64,000 nucleotides of DNA from Nocardioides sp. BGMRC 2183 (GTDB taxonomy: Bacteria > Actinomycetota > Actinomycetes > Propionibacteriales > Nocardioidaceae). Location of the stretch: contig VSSA01000006.1 of NCBI GenBank assembly GCA_008123405.1, forward strand, positions 62,001 through 126,000. Reading direction: 5' to 3'. The notes beneath the pieces are model-generated. The model worked only from the letters and a program-made list of their open reading frames with translations, was not told where the DNA came from and did not search any database. Shown here in pieces: positions 53,444 to 63,119 of this stretch (positions are counted from its first letter, which is position 1; every line of letters starts with the position of its first letter). Made by a program: the position numbers and the translations under genes.

Positions 53444-54844
53444 TCAGAACAGGTGCTCGTCCTCGATACCGGTCGTAGCCTCGGCCGATCCTTCGTCGAT
53501 CCTCCCGGACGTCAGCTGCGCCTGGTCGGCGGCGAGACGCCCGCTCGCCCAGCCGCTGGCGCTGTAGCCGCCGCGCACCACACTCGAGGTCAGGGCGCCG
53601 AAACGCTCGGACATGAAGTCGTCGATCGCGCACTCCTGCGATCGGAGGACGGGGAGGAACGACCCGGAGCTGTCCTCGGCGGCGGAGAAGACGTGTGCGT
53701 TGATCTCGTCGAGCCGCTCACCGATGCGCTGGCTGTAGGCGAGCAGGAACGTGGAGCGGAAGCCTTGACTGCGCGACCGCGAGCCGGGAGGCACCACGCG
53801 CCCTGCCTGGGTCATGGCGTGTTGGGCTTGGACGAGCAGTGAGGTGAACAGCATCTCGACTGCAGCCAGGTCGTCGGGGAATCCCACGACCGTGCTCATC
53901 GCCACCCGTTGACTGAAGGCAGTCCGGCAGCGGGTGGCGGTCGCGACGGTCTGCAGCAGCAGCGACTTCGCGTCCGCGTACGGAGCATCGATCGGCACCC
54001 GGATCATCGATGGCCGATCGGTCCCGGTGCTGCTCTCGCCGGCAACGACGGCGGCGTCGATAGCATGCCGCGTGATCAGCTCCTGGGCCTTTGCGGTCAG
54101 CGCCGTCGCCTCGGCCTCGTAGTCGGTCGACTCGGCCTTGGCGAGCAAGGCACGCACACGATCGAGCATCGGGTCTGAAACCGCACGGCCAGGAGCCTCC
54201 GCGACGCGTTGGTGTCCGGGCGGGGGCACGAGCACGTCGAGCGGCGGCAGTTTGAAGAGGACCTGCATCGCTTCGATGATCACGTGGTAACTGGGCTGCG
54301 TCGCGCTCGAGCGTGCGGCGAGCTCCCAGCGCCCAAGCCAACCGGTCGTCGCGGCGGCGTCTCGATCGACGATGACCTCGGCCTGCTCGCGCCAGCGCGG
54401 AGACAACACCGTCGCAGCGGCCAGTTGACGATGGAGATCGCACGCGACCGCCCACTCCACCAGCCCGGCGGCTGGGCCGCGAGCAGCCACACGGCCCTGT
54501 CGGTGCAGCTCGCTGGGCTGCCAGCCGTGCTCCCACAGCAGCGCCACGTGATCATGGATCAGCCGTTCGGCCACGGTCAGCGCGACCCGCCAAGGCAGTG
54601 CTTCGAGGGTGCGGCGACCCGCTGCCGGATCACCTGATCGGGCACCGATGCCGATCTCGGCAGCATGACACCAGGCGAGCTCGGCGCGCTCTGCGTCGGT
54701 GAGGATCGGGTCGTGGGTCCCCGGGCGATCGGCGTCGCGCCACGAGTCGGGTCCGCGACGCGGCGAGCCTGCGCCCTGCTGCGTGCGTTGCCTGGCCCGT
54801 TGCTTGGCCTTCGCCGCCCGGCGGGCCCGATTGTTCTTCCCCAT
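53444..54844 (-). CDS. DUF2786 domain-containing protein
   Basis: This 466-residue protein starts with a basic segment (MGKNNRARRAAKAKQRARQR), then has a region of unknown fold. A DUF2786 core sits at about residues 230-270 (LDRVRALLAKAESTDYEAEATALTAKAQELITRHAI). A C-terminal domain contains FSQRVAMSTVVGFPDDLAAVEML and ALTSSVVRGGYSASG. The function is unknown; DUF2786 proteins occur with phage and mobile genes but also alone. ATG 54844 follows the minus-strand TAGCGT box by seven bases. A DnaA-box-like inverted pair lies upstream. Confidence 0.82.
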   Translation of the reverse strand: MGKNNRARRAAKAKQRARQRTQQGAGSPRRGPDSWRDADRPGTHDPILTDAERAELAWCHAAEIGIGARSGDPAAGRRTLEALPWRVALTVAERLIHDHVALLWEHGWQPSELHRQGRVAARGPAAGLVEWAVACDLHRQLAAATVLSPRWREQAEVIVDRDAAATTGWLGRWELAARSSATQPSYHVIIEAMQVLFKLPPLDVLVPPPGHQRVAEAPGRAVSDPMLDRVRALLAKAESTDYEAEATALTAKAQELITRHAIDAAVVAGESSTGTDRPSMIRVPIDAPYADAKSLLLQTVATATRCRTAFSQRVAMSTVVGFPDDLAAVEMLFTSLLVQAQHAMTQAGRVVPPGSRSRSQGFRSTFLLAYSQRIGERLDEINAHVFSAAEDSSGSFLPVLRSQECAIDDFMSERFGALTSSVVRGGYSASGWASGRLAADQAQLTSGRIDEGSAEATTGIEDEHLF

Positions 54845-54895
54845 GCGGCCCACGCTAGGTGGAGACACGCACTCGTCGGGCCACCGGCCATCGGT

Positions 54896-54920
54896 TGTGG
54901 ACACACACCTCTTGTCCACA
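54896..54920. promoter_or_regulatory. inverted DnaA-box-like pair
   Basis: TGTGGACA (54896-54903) and TGTCCACA (54913-54920) are exact inverted copies nine bases apart. The right one extends to TTGTCCACA, the actinobacterial DnaA box. They lie 50 bases upstream of the DUF2786 start, between it and the nucleotidyltransferase gene. Confidence 0.5.
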
Positions 54921-55000
54921 CCACACGTCGCCCTTGAGGGCGCGAACACCAACGTGCACGATGTCTGCATGACCGCCCGTGCCCTCCACCCGACCCGTTG

Positions 55001-55600
55001 GTGAGCGTCGCCGGCGTCCTGCTCGCGGCCGGTGCCGGCCGCCGGATGGGCCTTCCGAAGTCGCTGGTCCGGGATCGCGACGGTCGGGCCTGGTTGTCCC
55101 GGTCCGTCGACGTGTTGAGTGCGGGTGGCTGCGACCGGATCGTCGTCGTCCTCGGCGCCGGTGCCGACGAGGCGACGTCCCTGCTCGCGGAAGCCAGCAC
55201 CACTCCATCCCGGATCGACACGGTGCTCGCCGCCGACTGGACCGAGGGGATGGGTGCCTCCCTGCGCGCCGGACTCCGGGCCATCGCCGAGACCGAGACC
55301 GAGGGCGCGGCGGAGGCGGTCCTGGTGCACCTGGTGGACCTGCCCGACGTCGGTGCCGACGTGATCCGGCGCGTTCTCGCCGGGGCGCCGGCAGGTCCCG
55401 GCACCCTGGCCCGGGCGTCGTACGACGGCAGCCCGGGGCACCCCGTCCTCCTCGGCCGCGACCACTGGATGCCCGTCGCCGAGGCCGCGCAGGGGGATCG
55501 GGGCGCCCGCGACTATCTCGCGTCCCGCGCCGTGTGGCTGATCGAGTGCGGTGACCTGGCCACCGGCCGCGACATCGACCGACCCGACCCCGAACGCTGA
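55001..55600 (+). CDS. molybdenum cofactor nucleotidyltransferase-like protein (MocA/MobA family)
   Basis: This 199-residue enzyme has the family start VAGVLLAAGAGRRMGLPKSL with the nucleotide-binding Gly-rich loop and lysine. The metal-binding LVHLVDLPDVGADV lies in the middle and GSPGHPVLL later. Members add cytidine or guanosine to molybdopterin for hydroxylases such as the CODH-like enzyme downstream. GTG 55001 is chosen; TTG 54998 is possible. It opens the maturation operon. Confidence 0.88.
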   Translation: MSVAGVLLAAGAGRRMGLPKSLVRDRDGRAWLSRSVDVLSAGGCDRIVVVLGAGADEATSLLAEASTTPSRIDTVLAADWTEGMGASLRAGLRAIAETETEGAAEAVLVHLVDLPDVGADVIRRVLAGAPAGPGTLARASYDGSPGHPVLLGRDHWMPVAEAAQGDRGARDYLASRAVWLIECGDLATGRDIDRPDPER

Positions 55601-55640
55601 CCCAACCCCCGACCAACGCCGCCCCGCGTACCCTGCCGCC

Positions 55641-56516
55641 ATGGCACCGGACTCTCCCGCCACGCTGGCCGAACGGCTCGCGAGCACCGGGTACCTCTGC
55701 GACGAGGAGCTGGCGACGGTGGCCTTCCTCGCGCTGCGGATGCAACGGCCGCTGCTGCTGGAGGGGGAGCCGGGCACCGGCAAGACCGCGCTGGCCGAGG
55801 CATTGGCCGCCGCCAGCGGTCAGCCGCTGGTCCGGCTGCAGTGCTATGAGGGGATCGACGCCACGCAGGCCCTCTACGACTGGGACTTCCCGCGCCAGAT
55901 CCTGCATCTGCGGGCCATGGAGGCGCTCTCGGCGGGCGGCAGCGTCGAGGAGGCAGAGCGCGGCCTCTACGACGAGCGGTTCCTGCTCGCCCGCCCGGTG
56001 CTCGCCGCGCTGCAGCAGGCACCGGCAGTGCTGCTCGTGGACGAGGTGGACCGGGCCGACGACGAGTTCGAGGCGTTCCTGCTCGAGGTGCTGGCCACCT
56101 ATCAGGTGACCATCCCCGAGCTCGGCACGATCAGTGCCGCCGTGCCGCCGACGGTGATCCTGACCTCCAACCGCACCCGCGAGCTGCACGATGCGCTGAA
56201 GCGGCGCTGCCTCTACCACTGGATCGACCACCCCGGCCTGGAGCGGGAGGTGGCGATCGTCCGCTCCCGCGCCCCCGAGGTCGCCGCGTCGTTGGCCCGC
56301 CAGGTGGTCGGCGTGGTGCAGCAGCTGCGGGCCGGGACCGACCTGCTCAAGCCGCCCGGTGTCGCCGAGACACTGGACTGGGCGCGCGCACTGCAGCACC
56401 TGGGCACCGCTGACCTCGACCTGGAGACCGCAGCCCGCACGTTGGGTGCGCTGGTGAAGTACCGCGACGACGCCGACCGGGTGAAGGCGGCGCTGGACCG
56501 GATGCTGGCGGCCTGA
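55641..56516 (+). CDS. MoxR-type AAA+ ATPase (CoxD-like)
   Basis: This 291-residue AAA+ ATPase has Walker A GEPGTGKTALAEALA and Walker B LLVDEVDRADDEFEAFLL; the sensor region is VILTSNRTRELHDALKRRC. CoxD-like proteins help build the metal centre of CO-dehydrogenase-type enzymes. ATG 55641 follows TACCCT (55629-55634) by six bases. The stop overlaps the CoxE-like gene. Confidence 0.9.
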   Translation: MAPDSPATLAERLASTGYLCDEELATVAFLALRMQRPLLLEGEPGTGKTALAEALAAASGQPLVRLQCYEGIDATQALYDWDFPRQILHLRAMEALSAGGSVEEAERGLYDERFLLARPVLAALQQAPAVLLVDEVDRADDEFEAFLLEVLATYQVTIPELGTISAAVPPTVILTSNRTRELHDALKRRCLYHWIDHPGLEREVAIVRSRAPEVAASLARQVVGVVQQLRAGTDLLKPPGVAETLDWARALQHLGTADLDLETAARTLGALVKYRDDADRVKAALDRMLAA

Positions 56517-57649
56517 TGATCGAGTCTGGCCGACGCGTCACCGGGGCGGACGAGGTCCTGCTCGGCTTCACCCGCGCGGTGCGCGCGGCCGGGGTCGCGG
56601 TCACTGCCGACCGGGCCCGCGCCTACCTCGAGGCGACCTCGATCGTCGGGGTCGGCGACCGGACCGCTACCCGTACTGCCGGCCGCGCCACGCTCTGCAC
56701 CTCGCCGGACGACCTGGAGCGGCACGACCGGGTCTTCGAGGAATGGTTTCGCGCCGACCTGGCCGATCCGGCCGGCACCCCGCGCCCGCGCGACCGGCCG
56801 ACCCGCGCGGTCCTCCCCGACGACCTCGGCGATCCCGGGACCGACGGTGCCGGTGAGGAGTCCGAGGATCCGATCCGGGCCGCAGCCAGTGCCCGGGAGG
56901 TCCTGCGCCACCGCGACGTGGCGAGCCTGGATCCGGCCGAGCGGGCGCTGCTCGCCGCGATCATCGGCGCACTCGGGGTGCGGCTGCCCACCCGGCCCGC
57001 GCTGCGTCGTACCCCCCATCGCCGAGGGCAGGTCGACGCCTCGCGCACCCTGCGCGCCAGCCTGCGCCGGATGGGGGAGCCGGCCCGGGTGCATCGGCGT
57101 CGCCGCGGCGTCCGGACGCGTCGCGTCGTGCTCCTGGTCGACGTCTCCGGCTCGATGAGTGGGTACGCCGACCTCCAGCTCCGCCTCGCCCACCGACTGG
57201 CGATGGCCGGGCCTGCCGGCCAGGTCGAGGTGTTCAGTGTCGGCACCCGGCTGACCCACCTGACCCGGGCACTGCGCGCGCAGGACCCGGAGCGCGCTCT
57301 CGCCGCTGCCGGTCGCGTGGTGCCGGACTGGTCCGGCGGCACCCGGCTGGGTGAGACCCTGGCTGCGTTCAACGATCGGTGGGGCCGGCGAGGCACCGCC
57401 CGCGGAGCGGTAGTGGTGGTCTTCAGCGACGGTTGGGAGCGCGGGGACCCGACGCTGCTCGGCGACCAGGTGGCGCGGCTGCGCCGGGTTGCGCACCGAC
57501 TGGTCTGGGTCAACCCGCATCGCGGCAAGGACGGCTACCTGCCGGTGCAGGGTGGGATCATGGCGGTGTTGCCCCATGTCGACGACTTCCTGGCCGGACA
57601 TTCACTGGCCACCTACACGTCCCTGCTCGAGGTGATCGCCGATGCGTGA
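56516..57649 (+). CDS. VWA-domain protein, CoxE-like
   Basis: This 377-residue partner of the MoxR ATPase has the MIDAS motif VVLLVDVSGSMSGYA at about residue 202, with later metal residues in GGTRLGETL and VFSDGWERGDP. It is used with CoxD in maturation of molybdenum hydroxylases. It overlaps the MoxR stop by one base and the XdhC gene by eight bases. The N-terminal half is acidic and helical. Confidence 0.9.
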   Translation: MIESGRRVTGADEVLLGFTRAVRAAGVAVTADRARAYLEATSIVGVGDRTATRTAGRATLCTSPDDLERHDRVFEEWFRADLADPAGTPRPRDRPTRAVLPDDLGDPGTDGAGEESEDPIRAAASAREVLRHRDVASLDPAERALLAAIIGALGVRLPTRPALRRTPHRRGQVDASRTLRASLRRMGEPARVHRRRRGVRTRRVVLLVDVSGSMSGYADLQLRLAHRLAMAGPAGQVEVFSVGTRLTHLTRALRAQDPERALAAAGRVVPDWSGGTRLGETLAAFNDRWGRRGTARGAVVVVFSDGWERGDPTLLGDQVARLRRVAHRLVWVNPHRGKDGYLPVQGGIMAVLPHVDDFLAGHSLATYTSLLEVIADA

Positions 57650-58778
57650 GGTGCTGCCGCAACTGTTGTCGTGGTGGGAGGCCGGCGAGAGCGTCGGCAT
57701 GGGCACGGTGGTCGCCACCTTCCGCTCCGCTCCGCGCCCCCCGGGCGCTTCGATGCTGGTGGGCCCGGACGCCTCGGCGGTCGGCTCGGTCTCCGGCGGC
57801 TGCGTCGAGGGCGCCGTCTACGACCTCGCCCAGGAGGTGGTCGGCACGGGGGCGCCGGTGCTGCACCGTTACGGCGTCTCCGACGACGACGCCTTCGCCG
57901 TGGGCCTGACCTGCGGCGGCATTTTGGACGTCTACGTGGAGAAGGTGGACCGCACCACCTTCCCCGAGCTGGGCGAGGTCGCCGCGGACATCGCCGCCGG
58001 ACGGCCGGTCGCGGTGGCCACTGTGGTCGAGCACCCCGACCCGGGACATGTCGGACGCCGCCGGGTGCTGCGTCCCGACGATGCCACCGGCTCGCTGGGC
58101 AGCTCGCTGGGTAGTGCCCGGATCGACGATGCCGTCCGTGACGACGCCCTCGGCCTGCTGGCTGCCGGGCACAGCGCGACGCTGGTCTACGGACCGGACG
58201 GGGAACGACGCGGCGAGGGGATGCGGGTCTTCGTCTGGGCCTTCGCGCCGCAGCCACGGATGCTGGTCTTCGGCGCGATCGACTTCGCTGCCGCGGTGGC
58301 CCGGATCGGTGGCTTCCTCGGCTACCACGTGACCGTCTGCGACGCCCGACCGGTCTTCGCCACCACCAGCCGCTTCCCCGGCGCGGACGAGGTGGTGGTC
58401 CAGTGGCCGCACCGCTACCTGACCGCGGAGGCGGAGGCCGGCCGGATCGACCGGCGCACCGTGATGACACTGCTCACCCATGACCCGAAGTTCGACGTGC
58501 CGCTGCTGGAGGTGGCGCTCCGGTTGCCTGACGTCGGCTACATCGGGGCCATGGGGTCGCGGCGCACCCACGAGGACCGGCTCGCCCGGCTGCGTGAGGC
58601 CGGTCTGACCGAGGCGGAGCTCGCGCGGCTCTCCAGCCCGATCGGGCTCGACCTGGGCGCCCGCACCCCGGAGGAGACCGCGATCAGCATCGCCGCCGAG
58701 ATCGTCGCCGGTCGGTGGGGCGGTTCAGGCGAGCGGCTGGCCTCGCGCACCGGCCGGATCCACGCCTCCGCGGAGTGA
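57642..58778 (+). CDS. XdhC/CoxF-family molybdenum cofactor maturation protein
   Basis: This 378-residue protein has the XdhC N-terminal SVSGGCVEGAVYDLA and a C-terminal Rossmann fold (MLVFGAIDFAAAVARIGGFLGY and DVGYIGAMGSRRTHEDRLARL). XdhC proteins bind the cofactor and deliver it, after sulfuration, to the hydroxylase. It is the last of four co-directional maturation genes and is followed by the regulator after 45 bases. Confidence 0.92.
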   Translation: MREVLPQLLSWWEAGESVGMGTVVATFRSAPRPPGASMLVGPDASAVGSVSGGCVEGAVYDLAQEVVGTGAPVLHRYGVSDDDAFAVGLTCGGILDVYVEKVDRTTFPELGEVAADIAAGRPVAVATVVEHPDPGHVGRRRVLRPDDATGSLGSSLGSARIDDAVRDDALGLLAAGHSATLVYGPDGERRGEGMRVFVWAFAPQPRMLVFGAIDFAAAVARIGGFLGYHVTVCDARPVFATTSRFPGADEVVVQWPHRYLTAEAEAGRIDRRTVMTLLTHDPKFDVPLLEVALRLPDVGYIGAMGSRRTHEDRLARLREAGLTEAELARLSSPIGLDLGARTPEETAISIAAEIVAGRWGGSGERLASRTGRIHASAE

Positions 58779-58787
58779 GTCGATCGA

Positions 58788-58801
58788 GTGACCCGGCTCA
58801 C
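58788..58801. promoter_or_regulatory. operator GTGACCCGGCTCAC at the regulator promoter
   Basis: It is a near palindrome (one mismatch) that overlaps the expected -35 element (TGACCC at 58789-58794) of the leaderless promoter with -10 TAGTCT (58812-58817). The perfect form lies at 60123-60136. Confidence 0.7.
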
Positions 58802-58803
58802 AA

Positions 58804-58823
58804 GCCCGCGCTAGTCTGCGGGC
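58804..58823 (+). promoter_or_regulatory. stem-loop carrying the regulator -10 box
   Basis: GCCCGC (58804-58809) pairs with GCGGGC (58818-58823), leaving TAGTCT in the loop region. The ATG follows directly at 58824. The stem could modulate opening of the promoter. Confidence 0.4.
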
Positions 58824-60062
58824 ATGGGTGAGCTGGATCAGCGACGACGGGCCTGCCTCGCCGCCTGGACCACCTTCGTCGAGAACGGTGACCCGGCCGC
58901 GCCGCTGGTGCGCCCCGAGATCCTGGACAGCTGGAACCGGTCCGGCGCCTCGGTCAACCCCGGCCTGGGCCGGGCGCCGCTGGCCGACGAGCAGGACACC
59001 GACCGCTTCTGGCGCGGCTCGCCACTGCAGGTGGCGGTCGAGCGGGTGGAGGCCGAGTTGCGCCGTACCGCCGAGGATGGAGACCTGGTGGTCGCGGTCA
59101 CCGACCCCGACACCCGGGTGTTGTGGACCTACGGCGGTCGGGTGATGCGGCGTCGCGCCGAGAGCGTCAACTTCGTCGCCGCCGGGCGGTGGGACGACGC
59201 CTCGATCGGCACCAACGCCCTCGACCTGGCCAACCGGCACGACCGTCCCGCCATGGTCTTCAGTGCCGAGCACTACTCGCCGATCGTGCACAACTGGGTG
59301 TGCTGGGCGGCGCCGCTGCACGACCCGGTCAGCGGCGCCAAGCTCGGCGTCCTCGACATCTCCACCACCTGGGACCGGACCCATCCGATCGGCCTGGCGA
59401 CCGCCCGGGTGCTCGCCCGGCTGGTTGAGCAGGCGATGCCGCGCAGCAGCTACTACGGTGGCGGCGACGCTGTCGAGGAGGGCCACGAGCCGGGGCTGGT
59501 GCTCAGCCTGCTCGGCACCGCGGAGGCGTGGGTCGACGGGCAGCGGCTGCTGCTCAACCGTCGCCAGAGTGAGATCCTCGCGCTGCTCGCGCTGCACCCC
59601 GACGGCCTCTCCCTGGAGCAGCTCCACGCGATGCTGTACGGCGACCACGCGGTCACCTTCTCCACCCTCAAGGCCGAGGTCTCGCACCTGCGCCAAGCGC
59701 TCTCCGGCCAGCTCGCCTCCCGCCCCTACCGGCTGCTGATGCCGATCGCCACCGACGTCGACCACGTACTCGGCCTGCTGCGACGCGGCGAGGTGGGCGC
59801 GGCCGTGCACGCCTACGGTGGCGACCTGCTCCCGGGCACGGAGAGCCCCGCACTAGTGGAGATGGGCGAGTACGTCGCGGTCGCGGTGCGCGAGGCCCTG
59901 CTGGCCGACCCGCAGCCGGATGCGGTGCTGCAGTACAGCGAGCTGGCGCCGTACGACACGGCGGTGCTGGAGGCCTGCCTGGCCCGGCTGACGCCGGAGG
60001 GTCTGCCGCATCCCGCGGTGCCGCTGCTCAAGGCGCGCCTGGCCGTCGCCGCCGAGCGCTGA
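58824..60062 (+). CDS. GAF-domain transcriptional regulator of the hydroxylase locus
   Basis: This 412-residue protein has a GAF-like sensing domain (about residues 40-200) and a C-terminal winged-helix region with RRQSEILALLALHPDGLSLEQL and VSHLRQALSG (about 235-300). The N-terminus (PEILDSWNRSGASVNPG) is like that of AcoR/GAF activators but the sigma54 domain is absent. A palindrome at its own promoter and at the CODH-like operon suggests direct control of both. ATG 58824 is six bases after TAGTCT. Confidence 0.85.
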   Translation: MGELDQRRRACLAAWTTFVENGDPAAPLVRPEILDSWNRSGASVNPGLGRAPLADEQDTDRFWRGSPLQVAVERVEAELRRTAEDGDLVVAVTDPDTRVLWTYGGRVMRRRAESVNFVAAGRWDDASIGTNALDLANRHDRPAMVFSAEHYSPIVHNWVCWAAPLHDPVSGAKLGVLDISTTWDRTHPIGLATARVLARLVEQAMPRSSYYGGGDAVEEGHEPGLVLSLLGTAEAWVDGQRLLLNRRQSEILALLALHPDGLSLEQLHAMLYGDHAVTFSTLKAEVSHLRQALSGQLASRPYRLLMPIATDVDHVLGLLRRGEVGAAVHAYGGDLLPGTESPALVEMGEYVAVAVREALLADPQPDAVLQYSELAPYDTAVLEACLARLTPEGLPHPAVPLLKARLAVAAER

Positions 60063-60122
60063 GCCCGCTGAACCCGACGCTGAGCCGCTCGGACAACCTC
60101 CGACCAACCACGTCGCACTAGC

Positions 60123-60136
60123 GTGACCCGGGTCAC
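60123..60136. promoter_or_regulatory. operator GTGACCCGGGTCAC of the hydroxylase operon
   Basis: This perfect 14-bp palindrome lies 23 bases upstream of the small-subunit ATG. A TAGCGT -10-like box (60119-60124) overlaps its left end, so binding there could block or shape initiation. Confidence 0.75.
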
Positions 60137-60159
60137 AGTCCCGTGCTTGAGGGAGAGTC

Positions 60160-60666
60160 ATGACCCGGATCAGTCTCACCGTCGACGGTCAGCAGGTGAC
60201 CGACGACGTCGAACCGCGCACCCTGCTGGTGCAGTACCTGCGCGAGCAGCTCGGCAAGACCGGCACCGTCATCGGGTGCGACACCAGCAACTGCGGCGCC
60301 TGCACCGTCCACCTCGACGGCACCAGCGTGAAGTCGTGCAACGTGCTCGCGGTGCAGGCCGACGGCAGCGAGGTCACCACCGTGGAGGGACTGGCCGGCG
60401 AGGACGGCACCCTGCACCCGGTCCAGGAGGCGTTCCGCGAATGCCACGGCCTCCAGTGCGGATTCTGCACGCCGGGGATGATCATGCAGACCGTCGACCT
60501 GCTCGCGGAGAACCCCGACCCGTCCGAGGAGGCGATCCGGCTCGGGCTGGAGGGCAACCTCTGCCGGTGCACCGGCTACCACAACATCGTCCGGGCGGTG
60601 CAGCACGCGGCCGGCGCCGGCAGTGACACCGAGCGCAGCGGCCAGGACACCGGGGTGACGGCATGA
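60160..60666 (+). CDS. coxS: CO-dehydrogenase-like small subunit, [2Fe-2S] (CoxS)
   Basis: This 168-residue protein has two iron-sulfur clusters. The plant-ferredoxin-type cluster has Cys40, 45, 48 and 60 ([16 protein letters not shown]), and the helical-type cluster has Cys100, 103, 135 and 137 ([17 protein letters not shown]). It passes electrons from the molybdenum site to FAD. ATG 60160 has GAGGGAGA upstream. The stop overlaps the large-subunit start. Confidence 0.94.
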   Translation: MTRISLTVDGQQVTDDVEPRTLLVQYLREQLGKTGTVIGCDTSNCGACTVHLDGTSVKSCNVLAVQADGSEVTTVEGLAGEDGTLHPVQEAFRECHGLQCGFCTPGMIMQTVDLLAENPDPSEEAIRLGLEGNLCRCTGYHNIVRAVQHAAGAGSDTERSGQDTGVTA

Positions 60667-63119
60667 CCGCGGTACAGGAGCCCGCGGCCGGGGCCGAGAT
60701 CGGCCGGGACCGGCGGCGCAAGGAGGACCAGCGGCTGATCACCGGGCGCACCCGTTGGACCGACAACCTGACCCTGCCGGGCATGCTCCACCTGGCGATG
60801 GTGCGCAGTCCGTTCCCGCACGCACGGATCACCAACATCGACACCGCCGCAGCGAAGGCCTCGCCCAACGTCGTCGCGGTGCTGACCGGCGCCGACCTCG
60901 GGGAGGCGCAGGGAGCCTGCATCAACGCCTGGCCGGTGGTCACCGACCAGGTCACCCCGACGCACCTCCCGATGCCCACCGACCGGGTCGCCTTCGCCGG
61001 CGAGACCGTCGCCGTGGTGGTCGCCCGCAGCGCGGCCGCGGCACGTGACGCCAGCGAGCTGGTGGAGGTGGACTACGAGGAGCTGCCGGCGGCGCTGGAC
61101 CTGAAGGAGGCGGCCGCCGCGCACGAGAGCGGCGGCACCCTGGCGCACCCGGATCTCGGCACCAACGTGAGCGCGGTGTGGCGCTTCGACTCCGCTGAGG
61201 CCGGCACCGGCGGCGACGTCGAGGAGGCGATCGCGCAGGCGCGCGCCAACGGCATCCTGATCGAGCGGGAGTATCGCCAACAGCGGTTGATCCCGGCGTT
61301 CATGGAGCCGCGCAGCGTGGTGGTGGACCCCACCGGGGAGCAGATCACGATGTGGTCGGCAACCCAGGTGCCGCACATCCTGCGGTTCGCGCTCGCCGCC
61401 ACCACCGGCGTGCCGGAGTCGAAGATCCGGGTGATCGCGCCCGACGTCGGCGGCGGGTTCGGCGGCAAGCTGCAGCAGACCCCGGAGGAGATGATCACGT
61501 TCGCGGTCGCCCGGCGGCTCGGCAAGCCGGTGAAGTTCACCGAGACCCGTAGCGAGTCGCTGTTGACCGGGCACCACGGCCGGGACCAGTGGCAGCGGCT
61601 CACCCTGGCCGCCACCAAGGACGGCACCGTCACCGGCCTCAAGGTCGACCTGCTCGCCGACCTCGGCGCCTACGTCGCGATCGTCGGCGGCGGTGTCCCG
61701 GTGCTCGGGGCCTTCATGTTCAACGCGATCTACAAGTTCCCCGCCTACCAGTTCCAGACCACCAACGTGCTCACCAACAAGACCTGGACCGATGCCTACC
61801 GCGGCGCCGGACGCCCGGAGGCGACGTACGGGATCGAGCGGCTGATGGACGAGCTGGCCGCGGAGGTGGGCGTGGACCCGCTGGAGATCCGGGAGAAGAA
61901 CTGGATCAAGCACGAGGAGTTCCCGTTCACCACCGTTGCCGGACTCGAGTACGACTCCGGCAACTACGAGGCCGCCACTGCCCGCGCCAAGGAGATGCTC
62001 GGGTACGACGAGCTCCGGGCCGAGCAGGCCGAGCGACGCGCCCGCGGCGACCGGGTGCAGCTCGGCATCGGCGTCTCCACCTTCACCGAGATGTGTGGCC
62101 TGGCGCCCTCCCGGGTGCTCGGCTCACTGAACTACGGGGCCGGAGGCTGGGAGCATGCCGAGGTCCGGATGCTGGCCACCGGCAAGGTCGAGGTGGTCAC
62201 CGGCGCCTCCGCCCACGGCCAGGGCCACGAGACGGCGTTCAGCCAGATCGTGGCAGACCGGCTCGGCGTCGCTTTCGAGGACGTGGAGGTGCTGCACGGC
62301 GACACCCAGATCTCGCACAAGGGCCTGGACACCTACGGCTCGCGCAGCCTGGTGGTCGGGGGTGAGGCGCTGGTCCGCGCGGTGGACAAGGTGATCGAGA
62401 AGGCCCGTGTCGTCGCGGCCCACCTGCTCGAGGCCTCAGCCGACGACCTGGAGTTCGGCGACGGCGCCTTCACCGTGCGGGGCACCGACGCCTCGTTGCC
62501 GATCACCGAGATCGCCACCGCGGTCTTTGCCGCGCACAACCTGCCCGACGGGGTGGAGCCGTCCCTGGACTCCGAGGCCACCTACGACCCGGTGAACTTC
62601 AACTTCCCGCACGGCACCCACCTGTGTGCGGCCGAGGTCGACACCGAGACCGGACAGGTCGCCCTGCGCAAGTACGTGTGCTGTGACGACATCGGGGTGG
62701 TGATCAACCCGCTGATCGTCGCCGGCCAGGTGCACGGCGGCCTGGTCCAGGGCATCGCCCAGGCGCTGTGGGAGGAGGCGGTCTACGACGACTTCGGCAC
62801 GCTCGTGTCCGGGTCGTTCACCGACTACCTGCTGCCCACGGCGGCGGACACGATCAGCTTCGAGATCGACCACACCACGACGCCGTCGACCACCAACTCG
62901 CTCGGCGCCAAGGGTGTCGGCGAGGCCGGCACGATCGCCTCCACCCCGGCGGTGGTCAACGCAGTCGTCGACGCGGTGCGCCACCTCGGCGTCAACGACG
63001 TCCAGATGCCCTGTACGCCGGAGCGGGTCTGGCGTGCGATCAACTCCCGTTCGTCCGGTGGGTCCACCACCGAGGCGGCCGCGCCCCACTTCGACTCTGC
63101 CGAAGGAGAAGCACTGTGA
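60663..63119 (+). CDS. coxL: form II CO-dehydrogenase-like / aldehyde oxidase-type large subunit (CoxL)
   Basis: This 818-residue molybdenum-binding subunit has [14 protein letters not shown] and [21 protein letters not shown] for the cofactor, and the late [20 protein letters not shown] with catalytic Glu. The active-site loop is AYRGAGR at residues 378-384 (61794-61814), the form II signature. True CO oxidisers (form I) have AYXCSFR, with the Cys that binds copper, so CO oxidation is unlikely. It overlaps both neighbours. The substrate is probably an aldehyde, purine or other heterocycle. Confidence 0.93.
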   Translation: MTAVQEPAAGAEIGRDRRRKEDQRLITGRTRWTDNLTLPGMLHLAMVRSPFPHARITNIDTAAAKASPNVVAVLTGADLGEAQGACINAWPVVTDQVTPTHLPMPTDRVAFAGETVAVVVARSAAAARDASELVEVDYEELPAALDLKEAAAAHESGGTLAHPDLGTNVSAVWRFDSAEAGTGGDVEEAIAQARANGILIEREYRQQRLIPAFMEPRSVVVDPTGEQITMWSATQVPHILRFALAATTGVPESKIRVIAPDVGGGFGGKLQQTPEEMITFAVARRLGKPVKFTETRSESLLTGHHGRDQWQRLTLAATKDGTVTGLKVDLLADLGAYVAIVGGGVPVLGAFMFNAIYKFPAYQFQTTNVLTNKTWTDAYRGAGRPEATYGIERLMDELAAEVGVDPLEIREKNWIKHEEFPFTTVAGLEYDSGNYEAATARAKEMLGYDELRAEQAERRARGDRVQLGIGVSTFTEMCGLAPSRVLGSLNYGAGGWEHAEVRMLATGKVEVVTGASAHGQGHETAFSQIVADRLGVAFEDVEVLHGDTQISHKGLDTYGSRSLVVGGEALVRAVDKVIEKARVVAAHLLEASADDLEFGDGAFTVRGTDASLPITEIATAVFAAHNLPDGVEPSLDSEATYDPVNFNFPHGTHLCAAEVDTETGQVALRKYVCCDDIGVVINPLIVAGQVHGGLVQGIAQALWEEAVYDDFGTLVSGSFTDYLLPTAADTISFEIDHTTTPSTTNSLGAKGVGEAGTIASTPAVVNAVVDAVRHLGVNDVQMPCTPERVWRAINSRSSGGSTTEAAAPHFDSAEGEAL

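Noticed and set aside
54896-54920. Replication origin
   Set aside because: Only two DnaA-like boxes are present, with no dnaA/dnaN, no cluster and no AT-rich region.
53444-55783. 779-codon extension of the DUF2786 protein
   Set aside because: The extra N-terminal part overlaps the nucleotidyltransferase gene and lacks homology; a leaderless promoter precedes ATG 54844.
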